Below are positions 1 to 11,442 of a stretch of 64,000 nt of DNA, piece after piece. Made by a program: the position numbers and the translations under genes. The notes under the pieces are model-generated. The model was not told the DNA's origin and searched no databases. It saw nothing but the letters and a program-made list of their open reading frames with translations. Origin of the DNA: Diadema setosum (taxonomy: Eukaryota > Echinodermata > Echinoidea > Diadematoida > Diadematidae); the NCBI RefSeq assembly GCF_964275005.1, contig NC_092690.1, positions 10,606,010-10,670,009 on the forward strand, given 5' to 3'. How positions within the stretch are numbered: the first letter of the stretch is position 1; each line of letters starts with the position of its first letter.

Positions 1-1012
1 CACAGATAATGAGTGAGTTTGTTTGTCAAATTTTTCAATTTTTCTTCTGAAATAATGCAAATTTGCCATTTTATATTCCCTTGACAATATGCTGTTTATT
101 CTGCCAATTTGCAATTGCACCCATCAAAAGAATGCAATATCTAATTCACCATGTGTGATTTCAGTCCTGCACTCCAGTAATTTATTCAAATATATTGGAC
201 CTGTCTTCGTAGATAATGCAAAAGTACATGTAGCCTTGTAGGATATATTTGTATAATCTTTTCATTTTTTATTTCTTGAGTGCATAGGAACATTATCACT
301 TTGTGTTATGCGCTGTATAAGCACTGTCAAATATTACACTATTAATATTATTATTATTATCATTATTATTTTATGCTGCCATTATACAGTTGTACCAGGT
401 ACCCAAAATAATGACTACCATACTCCATGGGTCCCATTCACATTGTCTAATTTAAATCCTATTCTCAAGATAAATTTCTACATGAACACATGATGTCATA
501 TAAAAGGATTATCAAATTTTACTCCTTTTGCATTCCATTTCGTTTCACTTTCGTTTCTATATCAGGTGATCAAGACATGTTGCATACACCGGCAACTGGT
601 GAGATGATGATGGAAATTTGTGGGCCAAAATGTGAGAGTCCTACTGCCATCGTCTGCTGTGAGGAAAATGTGATAAACTTATCCATCAGAAAGAGTGACA
701 CGTTTTCATTTTGCATATAGGCTGTAATAAGACTGTATATGCAGCACTGATATTGGGTGTAGAATGTGACTTGTCACATTGCGATCTGCTCAACGGGAAC
801 GTGGTTGTAGAAATGCATCAGATAAGTTTGTACATTGCGAAAGTCACATGCATACTTTGTCAGACACCTTGTCCATTATGTGGTCATACTGATGATATGC
901 AGCTTCCAACACCCACTCGTCAAGGCACACAACTGGGAAACATGCTGTTGGACTTCAGCCTCTCTGTACAAATGATCATGTATTATTTTGTTGTAATTTA
1001 TTGATGCATGTT
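1..1012. other. AT-rich non-coding stretch
   Basis: I see no supportable gene, RNA or repeat here. The open frames are short, have no splice-site support and no recognisable protein family. A short ATT-rich run lies near 344-372. Confidence 0.4.
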
Positions 1013-1140
1013 CAGTGGAACCTCAATATTATAAGCACTGATATGACAAACTGTAGTAATAACAAGATCTTAATATATACATACTTGTATAGGGGTGATA
1101 TCTCTGGTCCCATTGACCTCATTATAACAAGGTTCGACTG
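1013..1140. mobile_element. degenerate pogo/Tigger-like MITE
   Basis: The left end reads CAGTGGAACCTCAATATTAT. The right end, reversed, reads CAGTCGAACCTTGTTATAAT, so about 15 of 20 terminal bases match in inverted orientation. Such CAGTNGAACC...TTATAA ends are typical of pogo/Tigger-type mariner MITEs. The copy is 128 bp, non-coding and diverged. Confidence 0.5.
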
Positions 1141-3678
1141 CATGTCAACTGCACTCTTGTCTCAATTCTTACTCTTGCTATGCTCTCCCTCTCTCTTTTG
1201 TAATGTAGACCTACTGCATGTTTTAGCAATTGGAAAATTACACTTTCACAACCATGTATACAAGTGAAGATAATTTTGATTGTGTAGAATTGACACGTTG
1301 AACAGCTATGTTGTCAGTCATGGTCAGAAGAAATAGATAATGATCTGATACAATTAAGATGCTGTGGCCTTTCCGGCAATAGCTTCACAGCCTCTATTTA
1401 GAGAACAGGACCAAGTCTAGTTACGAACTCATTGAACTGGAATGTAACTGGCTCATATAGTAATGTTCTGTCATGAACCAGTATACATTTGTCAAACATT
1501 CCTTCCAGCTGATTACACTAATTATATTTTGTGAGCAAATGGAAAAAAGTGTGTTGTGTTTTCTATACATACATTTGTAGTTGTAGTAATACAGTACATG
1601 TACCGGTAGTGTAAATTTATCCTTATATACAAAAAGAAATGGATTAGCTTCATACAGACCCATGAAAATGCAAAAACATACACATATACACACACCCTCA
1701 GTACACTCATGCATATCCAGGCCTGGCATATCAGATACAAACATGCACAAACACACACCAACATCAGACACACATAGGACTAATATATCATTGATATATT
1801 TGCCCTATGTTTGTCTGATGCCCCCTTCATGGAATGGATAGATATATCCCCTCATAGATATGCACATACAATGTATTTAAGTAAGATTTCTATGGAATTG
1901 TACATCTAGCTGTATGCAATTTGCATATTGGTGGGAGTGTTCCAATGATGCCTGATTGAAAGTATTTGTGGGTATGTATGTAGTATGGCAAAGGGTGTGT
2001 GTGTGTGTGTGTGTGTGTTGATGTGTGTATAGATAGGAGACTAAAGAAAATAAGTCACAGGGAATGAGGAAAAGATGGGGGAGTGTACTTACAGGAATGA
2101 GATTGTAAAACCCTACCAGTGTGTTATCTCCATATCCTAATGTTGGAACAAAATGGGATTTATTCCACTGGAACAATGGCAGCTGGTCAGTCAAGCATGC
2201 ATGAGTGACATCCACATTTGAAATCAAATCAGCCCAGAAGAGTTATCTTTTGCACATACATGTACATACTGTATATTTCATATCAATACTATATGAGACA
2301 TTCTCATGTAACATTAAATCAAAAGCTTTGTGATTTTTTTCCTCATACATAAATCTATCAGTGAAATTACAGAACTCAAATTCAGGATAACATAATACAT
2401 GTATTGCACGTGTAAATATACAAAATAGTACAGGTGAGTGATGTTATTCAATCTTTCACACAATATTTTAAAATGTGTAAAAATGTGTGAATGTATATGT
2501 GAGCATATGTGCATGTGGGTGTTTGCTTGTGTGCACGTTTTCAAAAGTACCTCTGCATGCAGATGTGATATGAATGATTATGAATGTCTGAGTCCCAGTC
2601 ATAGCAAGATCAGTTCATACCAAATTTTCTTAAACTGAGTGACCTTGCAACTGTTCTTTCATAAAGAGACCTGACACCATATTCTTAAAAAAACAATGCT
2701 TATTTAACTTTTAATGCTTGACTTCAATGATTATGTATGGAGAACCATTATAGAAATCAACAGAATAATTCCCCAACTAGACTTAGCATTGCATTATGAA
2801 TTTGGTTTCCCCCCCCCCCCCCCCTGTGGAGGCATTCCAAGTCTCAGAACAACAGGGCCCCAGTCTGCTTCAACATGTCAGATGAAGATTATATAAAATG
2901 CTAATGCCTTACAGACACACATCTTGTGCTAATTTTTCATAAATTTGTGACTCATATACCAAGAGTATTGCATTCCTTCCCAAAACTACAATTTTTTCTC
3001 CATCTCTTTTTGAGTGTGTTGTGTTCTATAATGCATACACATTTTATTCTAAATTACCTTGTCAAAGATATTAATATTTGATCATAAGAGTGAGCTCTAA
3101 TCTTAACAGCAAACATTCAATGGTAAAATCATAGTGTGGGACAGCATTCATGTAGAAATCTTCTAAACTTACCATTACAACACTGAATATCTCTAGAGAA
3201 TTGTGTTAGCATGCAAGCTCATCTGTCCATAAAAATTGCCATGTATGCTTCAAACATCAACAAAAAAAAAAAATACAGTTTTCCTTTTGTATCCACATGA
3301 CTGTTGTGTTGTAAATGAATTGTGATTTTGCTATTAAAAGGACAATATTCAACTGGCAAATAAATGATCTTTGAAACACTATATCAAGTTGGCATCATAT
3401 TGTTTGTGATGAAATGCAACATACACGTTATACAGACACAATACAACAGTGATCTTATCTTGTCTTTAAATGATCACTCATGAATAGAAGGTATAAGAAT
3501 GCAGGGTATGTGTAACAAAATTTTGAGTGTTTGTATCTACCATCTGACAGAAGAACAGATGAAAATAGTCTTCTGAAACATCATTCTGCAACAATTAAAC
3601 ACTATTTGCACAGTATCATGTATTGAATACATTGTATGAACTTCAATCTCAATTGCAAGGATTCCTGAACCCATCAGA
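1141..3678. other. non-coding stretch with simple repeats
   Basis: This stretch holds a TG microsatellite near 1994, a C-run at 2811-2824 and otherwise AT-rich sequence. On the minus strand near 2093-2236 there is an exon-like frame ending at a good gtaagt donor, but it has no in-frame acceptor or ATG, so I do not call it. TTTATT at 3043-3048 reads AATAAA on the minus strand and could be the poly(A) signal of the minus-strand candidate gene whose stop is at 3679. Confidence 0.4.
1994..2018. repeat. (TG)n microsatellite
   Basis: About twelve uninterrupted TG units. Confidence 0.9.
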
Positions 3679-3834
3679 TCATTTGTCAGACTGTGCAAAT
3701 TGTCTCCTTTGATGTTCAATAACTTCCTCCCTTGGATGATACTCAAAGGCATTCACAAGGGGAGGCGTTGAAGGCTGGCAGGGTGCAGGAGTTTTGTCAT
3801 TGTACTCCACAACAGCAGAAAGGACATCATCAAC
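3679..3834 (-). CDS. last coding exon of an unrecognised minus-strand gene
   Basis: On the minus strand a strong pyrimidine tract ends in ctacagcacag and is followed by an open frame of about 51 codons that runs to a stop. The translation begins VDDVLSAVVEYNDKTPAP, contains QPSTPPLVNAFEYHPREE and ends RRQFAQSDK. Composition and the acidic/proline-rich tail look protein-coding, unlike the surrounding AT-rich DNA. The chosen acceptor gives phase 0, which matches the candidate upstream exon at 4372-4455. I do not recognise the family. It could be the C-terminus of a small host protein or a chance frame behind a good acceptor. Confidence 0.4.
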   Translation of the reverse strand, partial: VDDVLSAVVEYNDKTPAPCQPSTPPLVNAFEYHPREEVIEHQRRQFAQSDK

Positions 3835-4371
3835 CTGTGCTGTAGAAAATTCAACAGAAAGAAACAAAGGGACACACAAAATAGATGGAATTAAGTTGTT
3901 TGCACTGGTTTTTAGCAACACATTTCTTGAGGTGTCGTGAACAGACACCACCACTTTGATAATGACATCAAAAATCTTTGCAAATTCATATAAAAATTGG
4001 GGTTTGCCCTCCTCAATGCAAAGACTTGACTTGAGAATGCATAAGTAGCCATTGGTCATGGCAGGTGGAGTGTTGGTCTTCAGAATGGACAACTGACTGC
4101 CTCCCTTCTATGACTTCTGATTAGTGGAACAGGCATAAGACCTGCCCCCCCCCCCCCAAAAAAAAAACAAAAGAGAAAATGTATATCTAGACCTTTTAAA
4201 ATTGATCATTTTATGTGTACTCAGTGGTCAAGAAAGCCACGCTTCTACAGAGACAAACAAATAATAAAATGTGTAGTTGACAAATTGTGCCATTCTAATA
4301 CTTTTCTCTGAGTAATGTGAATTGATTTTCTTCCAATATTGCATAAAATATCTACGCTGTTCTTTACGAAC

Positions 4372-4455
4372 CTTCACGCTAGAAGAGCCAGGATTGTTCA
4401 TCTTCACAATCCGGTAGAGCAGATCTCCTGTTGCACCTCTTATCGAGCTCACTGC
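4372..4455 (-). CDS. internal coding exon of the same unrecognised gene
   Basis: An 84-bp frame on the minus strand sits between acceptor ttctgacag and donor AAG|gttcgt. It translates to 28 residues, AVSSIRGATGDLLYRIVKMN followed by NPGSSSVK. It starts and ends in phase 0, so it joins the exon at 3679-3834 and the candidate first exon at 5590-5976 without shifting frame. The flanking introns would be about 0.5 and 1.1 kb, similar to those of CHEK1 in this window. No family recognised. Confidence 0.4.
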
Positions 4456-5589
4456 CTGTCAGAATTTGTGTAGTACACTGTAGTGCAATGCTGCCAGATG
4501 AACCCTGTAAGTACATGTAATAATGGCACAGAGAGGAATTTATTATTATTTTTTTTTTATTGTCTATGTAGGCCTGCAAGAATGTGGTTAACTAGATGCA
4601 TGTAGGAACTCTTGGGAAAAACAAATACCGATAATCACAAATAATGACTGCCATTAGTACCGGTACTTCCCCACATAACCAGGGCAAGTGAAATTGTAAT
4701 GATGACAACTGAAAATAACTGACTGCAGAAAGTTCCCTGTCTGATAGGAAAGTGACTTTTTTTTTCCACATGTAAAATATGAAATCGCATTACATTAGTC
4801 AACTAATATGGGCAACATTTTGGGGCAAGGAAAAAAAAATGGACATTGAAGATTTCACTTGCCTAATGGGCAAGTGAAGACAAACAATAATGGCCAGTCC
4901 TGGATCAATTCAATCTAATAATATGTTTTGGAACACACCATCCAACCATTCGGCTACAAGTTTTAGAGCTCGATGGGGAAGCAAGGCTGTCATAGCAGAA
5001 GTCAGAGTCATAGAATTAACTGTTACTGAATATGTATGATTGATACATGTAAGCCTTCTAATGTAGCAGCGATGAAAATATACAGAGGCATGTTACAGCC
5101 AACCCGGCTGGCTGGCTGGTACGCGGTCTCAGTTGGTAACTGTTGACCCCATATGCCCATACAAGTACTACGTGGTATCTAGAATAGATAGCTACACGCA
5201 GGTACCGATGTAACTGTGTTGTAGTGAATGTCTTCCTAATCTTCGATAAATTTTAGGTCTAGTAATGTATAACGTTAGAGGTGTTCACTTCATAGTATAG
5301 TACGATTTAATGAGCACACAACTCGACTACTAGTACATTAGAATCCCTCCCATGATCTTCATTTTACTGACATTGAGTGATGTTCCACTCAAAACGCTAC
5401 AGACGGAGCTTATCAACCTATCGAAACCGTGAAACTGTTAGTAGTGATACAGCAATTATAGGCCGACCAGACGCCGTGCGAACCCTGTTGCGATTATTGC
5501 AGCGACTGGGCTGTGTATAGTTACGGTACATGTACGATAGCTACTGTATAATAAGAGTCGTCTACACATACCGCAGTGGCAAAACATAC

Positions 5590-5976
5590 CCGCTTTCTCT
5601 GATCCAGCTTCAGAACTGCTGATCCGCTTTGTTTTTCAGCTCTCTGACGATGAGTTTGGCTTCCATTTCCCAGCTTGATAACAGGGATAGCTATGGGCTG
5701 CAGGATCCTCTTTTTGGGCGCAAATCCTAGCCGAGTATACAGCACTACTTCCTGCTCCACTATACCAGCGATCACTCCATACGAGGCTGTACAACCTAGT
5801 GCGTAGTAATGTACATCGTAGCAGAAGGGACCATCTATCCCACTGGGCTCGCGTCAGCAAATGATTCTCAACGAACCCAATTTTTTCGAGTAGCGTCATC
5901 TTTAGGGAAGTTGTGCAGACTTACACCCCATCTTTTGTGTCTTTGCTGCGGTGATGACGGCACACTTCCTCGGCAT
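5590..5976 (-). pseudogene. THAP-like zinc-finger first exon, frame disturbed
   Basis: The minus-strand ATG at 5976 opens MPRKCAV, the usual start of a THAP DNA-binding domain (C2CH zinc finger). The reading then shifts, apparently by one extra G in a GGGG run, into GVSLHNFPKDDATRKNWVR, which matches the THAP consensus around its FP and W positions. About 60 codons on, a third frame reads LGFAPKKRILQPIAIPVIKL, resembling the C-terminal AVPTIF-type box. The spacing from MPRK to the box (about 100 codons) suits a THAP domain. The second Cys and the CxxH pair are not visible in one frame. The last frame ends at donor CGG|gtatgt in phase 0 with the exon at 4372-4455. It may be a degraded THAP gene or a live gene with sequence errors. 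Confidence 0.4.
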
Positions 5977-6222
5977 TTTCTTGAAATACTTTCTCCAACT
6001 TTCCTACAAATACCCCGGTACACAACATCCCTGCACTGTGAAGTACAGTTTAGGCGAGACAGTCGCACTATGAGTTCCTGTTGGTGCGTCACAGTGTCAC
6101 CTGACAAGGCACGTGACCGGTCCTTGCTTTTTCTGGGGGCGTTCCCGACTACCCGAAAAATGAGCGATTTAGGCGATTTCAACTGAGTTTTTTGAAGTTC
6201 ACAGATCTCTTTGAAGAAAAGT
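5977..6222. promoter_or_regulatory. GC-richer flank with CACGTGAC E-box
   Basis: This short segment lies between the THAP-like ATG and the left end of the 4.9 kb element. It is richer in G+C and CpG than its surroundings and carries CACGTGAC at 6110-6117, an E-box of the MITF/USF type. This would fit a promoter for the minus-strand candidate gene. No TATA box was seen. Confidence 0.25.
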
Positions 6223-7008
6223 ATATGGCCTTTTTTACGATCAGTGGTGTAACTTTTGTACTCAGAGGGTCAAAATTTCAAACAAAATATTTTTTCATTA
6301 TTCTGTTTGATTCCTGTTGGAAAGTATTCAAATTTTTGAAAAAATAACATTTCAGACCTTAAAGCTGAAGACTTATTGGTGTAATTTAAGGAAAACCCTG
6401 GCACCTGGAGTAAATTTAAGCAAAATTTTGTTTTCATGAATTGCACCATAATGACAAAACTCTGTAGTCAAACTTCACCATGCAAAGTTTATATGGTTAA
6501 CAACAATATATAGTTTGTAAATCAAAACTATTTGGGGGTTGAATATTAAGTGAATTAAAAAAAAATACATGAGATTTATAAATTTTTGGTAAAAATACCA
6601 ATTGACATGCAATTTTTAAGATTTTAACTATTTAATGGAGGGCAAGCCAGGTCAAACTCTATACTATAACAAGTCTTTAAGAAGGGCTACCTTCCTATGT
6701 AGGTTAAATGAAATTCCAATCATTTCTTTAAATCTTGGATTTTTCACACATGGATGTTTCGGAGGTGACAGTTAACATAATAGAATGTTTCGGAGGTGAC
6801 ATTAATATTAACACTCAGTTTTTTTGAGAATAAGTGACAATAACACAAAACTTCTTCTTTTTATCAATGTTTTTAATAATTATAACTCGAGAACAAGAAA
6901 TTAACTCCTGTCTCAAGCAGATAAACCACACAGAACAAGTGTTTTTTTTACACTTCATGGCACCGGTAGTTTGCCTTCCATTTGGACGAAGGTTGTAAGC
7001 TAAATATT

Positions 7009-7400
7009 GTAATCTGAAGAAACGTGGCCTTCCATTTTCTACCTTAAATTGAGATGAGGGTGTGAGATCATTTTAGTAATGTTTCTTTGCTCTCAGAACA
7101 TTTTATTCCACAACACCAGGGAAGAATCACTTCGTTTCGGAGGTGACACTCAATGTTAACATTGTGTTGAAATATTCATTTACAGTAAGAATATGACGGA
7201 CATATTTAAAGCTAGATATTGTAATCTGATGAAACATGGCATTCCATTTTCTACCTTAAATTGAAATGAGTGTGTAAGATCATTTAGTAATGTTTCTTTG
7301 CTCTCAGAACATTTTTTTCCACAACACCAGGGAAGAATAACTTTGTTTCGGAGGTGACATTCAATGTTAACATTGTGTTCAAGTATTCATACAGTATGTC
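7009..7400. repeat. about 210-bp tandem duplication
   Basis: The block beginning near 7009 recurs near 7219 with about 90% identity. Both units include CTCAGAACATTTT, ACAACACCAGGGAAGAAT and one copy of the GTTTCGGAGGTGACA motif followed by AATGTTAACATTGTGTT. Confidence 0.85.
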
Positions 7401-8579
7401 CCCCCCCCCCCCCCCCCAAGGGAAAAAAATTACAATTAGACTTTTGCATTGATAGCACCCAATATGATTAAATCAGCTAAAATCTACTTTGGGGTCTTAA
7501 ATTATAACATCTTAGCTCTATTTTGCAGAAAGCCCCAGTCAATTTGGTTCAGTGGTCTCAAAGAAATGTGGATTGTTATAAAGGATGTCAGGAGTCTGAT
7601 TCTTCCAAGTTTAGCACTTGGATGCTCTTGGAACTGCATATTAATGTGTAAACACAATATACAGAACTTGGAGGGAAGGGATTCCTGACATGCTCTACAA
7701 AAATCCTCATTTGTCTTTGACCTCTGAAGCAAATTGAATGGGGTTTTCTGTAAGGTATGGGCAATGAGTTATAGTTTCAATCCCTCAAATTGTATTTTAG
7801 ATTGATTCACTATCTTTAAAGTTATCGTTGCGGAGGGTACCATTGTAATTTTTTGGTGGGGACATAGGTTATGAATGCCAAAAGCAAAAATTCTTATTTG
7901 ACTTGTATTATGTTTTTGTTTGCACATAATATTGTAAATAGATTAATTCAAGGATGTTCATGAATTCTTCATCATTCTTGATAGCCACCATACAGATGTT
8001 ATAATACTGGTGAAAGGTGTTTGGTTCATCTGAGATAAATTTTCTATATACCAGATTCATTTAAACTGTTGACATTACTAGAATATATTTTATGTATCTT
8101 TCTGAATAGCTTGAAAATTACCAGCAAATAATATATATTAGTCACTTTCGAGAGTAAAAAGTATAAGATAAGAAAAAATCATTTTATTGTTTTGGAGGTG
8201 ACACAACACAGAGACAACCCAACTTCTCAGGTGTTAACTAATACAATTGTGAACATTCATGTCTTTCCTCATGGCTTTAAATTTCAAATATAAGCTCTTT
8301 CTTTCAGTTCTTACTTGTTATTTTGTTTAGTTATTCTCTTTCATGATAGTGTATACCAGCTCATATTTTGTTTTGGATTGTAATTCATACTAATCTTTAG
8401 CAAGTTTTTACAGTTTGGTTAAGACAACAGTTTGTGTTTCCCAGCTGAAGAGAGCAGCATAATGCTTTTGTGTGAACTCACGGGGAAATTTTTTTTTAGT
8501 TCAGTAATTTTACCCATCAACTTCACAGAAGGTCCCGGACACAAACTGGTCTCAAATAAACCTATAAGGGACCAAAAAA

Positions 8580-9139
8580 AGGACAAGTTCACCTCAATAG
8601 ACACGAGGGTTGGGTAAATACAGCAATATTAGTAAAACACATCAGTGAGAGTTTGAGGAAAATAAGGCAATCCGTTCCAGAGTTATGAATTTTTGAAGTT
8701 TCTGCTCAATCAAAGCTGAATGAGAAGACTTCTATAGCTTGTGATGTCATATCTGTACAAGGATATAGAGAAAGTATCAAGAAAATTCAACATATTTTCA
8801 CTTTTCTTGCATAACAAAAGAACACTTGACTTCTCTCTTTTGGAAGGCAGGGTGAATAATATTGCCCTAACATACACCAGTAGCAAGTTGAAGAAATGTG
8901 CACTTTTTTCAAAAAGTAAAGTTTTGTGAAATTCACTTATATTTTCTTTATATCGTTGTATGCATGTGACATCATACATTGTTGTAGTCGTCTCATCCAG
9001 CAGTGATTGCATAGATATTAAAAAAAAAAACAAACATAACTTTTGAATGGATTGTCCAATTTCCCAAACTTTCAATGATGTGTTCTACTAATGTTGTTGC
9101 ATTCACTCAATCCACATATATGAAGGTGGACTTGTCCTT
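8580..9139. mobile_element. foldback MITE, family A, copy 1
   Basis: The ends are GGACAAGTTCACC and GGTGGACTTGTCC, with long imperfect inverted arms (AACACATCAGTGAGAGTTTG on the left; its complement near the right end) around a diverged centre. Other copies lie at 47463-48288, 52437-52999, 60018-60583 and, in part, 35663-35800. The TTAA duplication seen in other copies is lost here. It is nested in the 4.9 kb element and so is younger than it. Confidence 0.85.
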
Positions 9140-11095
9140 CAAGAAACCATGTTCTTTTCCTTGAAATTCCAGTACTTAAAGCCAAATTCTAAGATAAAAC
9201 ATAATAACAAAACAAGGTAAACACGTCATCAAAATTATATTGAGATAGAACTACAAATCTTGTTTTTGGATCTTTCCCTTTCCAGTCCTGGGGACTTGTT
9301 CCTCTGTTCACTTTAGTTGTCAGATAACTTCAATAATCTTGAAAAATACAATGTCATAAACAGCTGGTTCAACTTGGAAAATGTAATAATTATTGTCATA
9401 TTTAAAAAAGAAATCACATAATTTTGTTTATGATTACCACGTTGTACATGGAAAAACAACAACTAAGAATTCAAGAACAAGTTGTGCACCAGCTATAGGC
9501 ATGTGGACTTTTTGTGGAGTTTGATTATTTTATGATTTTTTTAAGATTGTGGACTAGGGCATGCATGAACTGCCACATGTATCACTTTGGTATCAAGGGA
9601 ATTCTGGTGAGCTAGGTATACAAAAGTCACTTCTATTGTGATGATTTTGTAGATATTAAATGTATTTGAAAATGTTAATAGATAGTGAAAAGGAACTGAA
9701 GTCTTGCCTTTCACTATCACATAACAATATGGTGTTAACAAACAATGTCACCTCCGAAACACAAGAAAAAGCAACCTACATGGAAAGCTGTGATTGGTAA
9801 ATCTTCACAACTAAATTGCTTAAATTGGAAATCAAGCTTCTAAGATGAAAGCATCTATATGTTTACTTAATTAAAGCAGGAGAATTGATCTTGATTACAA
9901 TATTATATATACAACAGATGGGTGTATTTTGTGCATTCTCTTTGTTAAAAAAGTGAATAAATGTAAATTTGCCCTAAAACGTACAGTATAGTAATAAAAA
10001 TAAGAGTGAGAGTGTGTTAGTTGATTTCTCCACTTTGAGACTTATGTTACTAAAATAAATGAAACCATTGGTGTACATGATATGGTTTCTCTTCAATAGA
10101 AATGAGCAAAAACTCTTGTTAACAGTGTTTTGTCACCTCCGAAACAGTAATTCTTAGTTTTTATTAGATCTTTTATTAATCTCTAGAAAATTCTCACTTC
10201 CTGTTGCCATATTACTATTTTCATCCAAAAGAGATTCCTGTCAATTGGACAGAATCAAACAAAATTGCTTTGTCTTCGAGAAATTATCAAATATAATACA
10301 CTTGTTGTTTCGGAGGTGACGATTGTTTCGGAGGTGACAAGTGTTAACGGAAAATTGTAAATTGCTCCGAAATGAAAACAACAGGCTATATTTCTACTAC
10401 CTTCCTTCAGAGATAATGTGAGGGGATATGTTACATTTTTGTAAATGTAATGTATAACTGATGTCAAGAATAAAAAAATCAAATACATAAATCTGTTGTC
10501 TCGGAGGTGACAGAAAAGTTAACGGAAAAGTTGCATAAATTTATAAACACTCACCAAAAAATGATAAGCTATTTGAATCAAATAATCTTTGGATCGAAGT
10601 TAAGTCAGATTGATTACTATTCTGTTTTGATGGAAATTAGCAAAGTTGAATTTTATAATTGTGAGCAAGAGCTAACTCAAAAGAGGGGTTAATTGTTAAC
10701 GGAAAATGTCACCTCCGAAACATAAAGTTTGGACAATTTCAGTCTTTAAAGAAGACAAAGCAGAACCTGGTAAACATAATAGTTCTTAAGTTTGGATACC
10801 TGCCTATCACCACAACAACAAAAATAATGACAAGGAATAAACAATTTAATATGCTAGGTCTGACAAAAAAACCATGTCAGAGTGCATACACCAAAAGTGT
10901 TGGATTTCAAGCATGTAAGTGCATGCCACATCTGAAAGAAAAAGAGACGAAAGTTCATTAAGGTACCCAAGGTAGACACTGTGGGTGGTAAGTTTATGAG
11001 AAAAAATAATGCATATCTGTCAGTGTATAAGAAAGTTATACATCAATTAGTGCCAAAACCGTGTTTTACACCACTGATTGTAAAAATGGCCATAT

Positions 11096-11442
11096 GCGAT
11101 TTCTAATAGTATTGACACAGTAGTTTCATATGATCATGCATTATAAAATTAAAAGACCCGCCCTTTAAACCATCTGTTTCCAGCTTCTTCACATCATAAT
11201 GTCTAATGAGATGAGTGGTCTCAACACAACAACTTCATATCCATATATCTCTGCACTAACTTGTTCTTCACCATTAATGCAAGGTGAATGTTTTTTAGTG
11301 TTGATATAAATTTACACTGTGCAGGTAAATGTACATTCTCTAACGTTACTAAATACTATGAAATAAACAGCCAACATTTTCTGTTGTCCTCGTTTTTTTA
11401 GCACCAAGCAAGAGGATTAACCACCTCAAACTCATCAGTATA
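11096..11442. other. spacer between two large elements
   Basis: I see no gene or repeat in these 347 bp. It is probably host DNA separating the GTTTCGGAGGTGACA and GTAACTGACGTTAC elements. Confidence 0.4.

Larger units (their letters stand above)
6756..10721. repeat. eleven dispersed copies of GTTTCGGAGGTGACA
   Basis: Forward copies start at 6756, 6787, 7134, 7345, 8189 (one change), 10307 (last base differs), 10325 and 10498 (one change). Reverse-complement copies start at 9746, 10131 and 10707. Spacing is irregular, from 18 bp to 1.5 kb. Most copies have the palindrome GTTAAC within about 20 bp on the TGACA side, often as GTTAACGG or GTTAACA. The flanking sequence is otherwise unrelated, so the motif itself is what is conserved. 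A binding site for a transposase or host factor is an inference. Confidence 0.9.
6223..11095. mobile_element. 4.9 kb non-autonomous DNA element with GTTTCGGAGGTGACA array
   Basis: The left end starts ATATGGCCTTTTTTACGATC and continues AGTGGTGTAA. The right end (11066-11095), reversed, starts ATATGGCCATTTTTACAATC and continues AGTGGTGTAA, so 28 of 30 terminal bases match. Every copy of the motif GTTTCGGAGGTGACA in the window lies between these ends. The interior is AT-rich with no ORF longer than about 120 codons and no transposase signature. It contains a tandem duplication (about 7009-7400) and a later insertion of a TTAA foldback MITE (8580-9139). A target-site duplication is not clear. The transposase superfamily cannot be assigned from the ends alone. 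Confidence 0.75.

Noticed and set aside
1131-1142. tRNA-like GGTTCGA box
   Set aside because: Part of a MITE end; no cloverleaf can be drawn around it. I found no tRNA or rRNA gene in the window.
2093-2236. Exon-like minus-strand frame ending at gtaagt
   Set aside because: There is no in-frame ATG and no acceptor between the upstream stop and the frame; probably chance.
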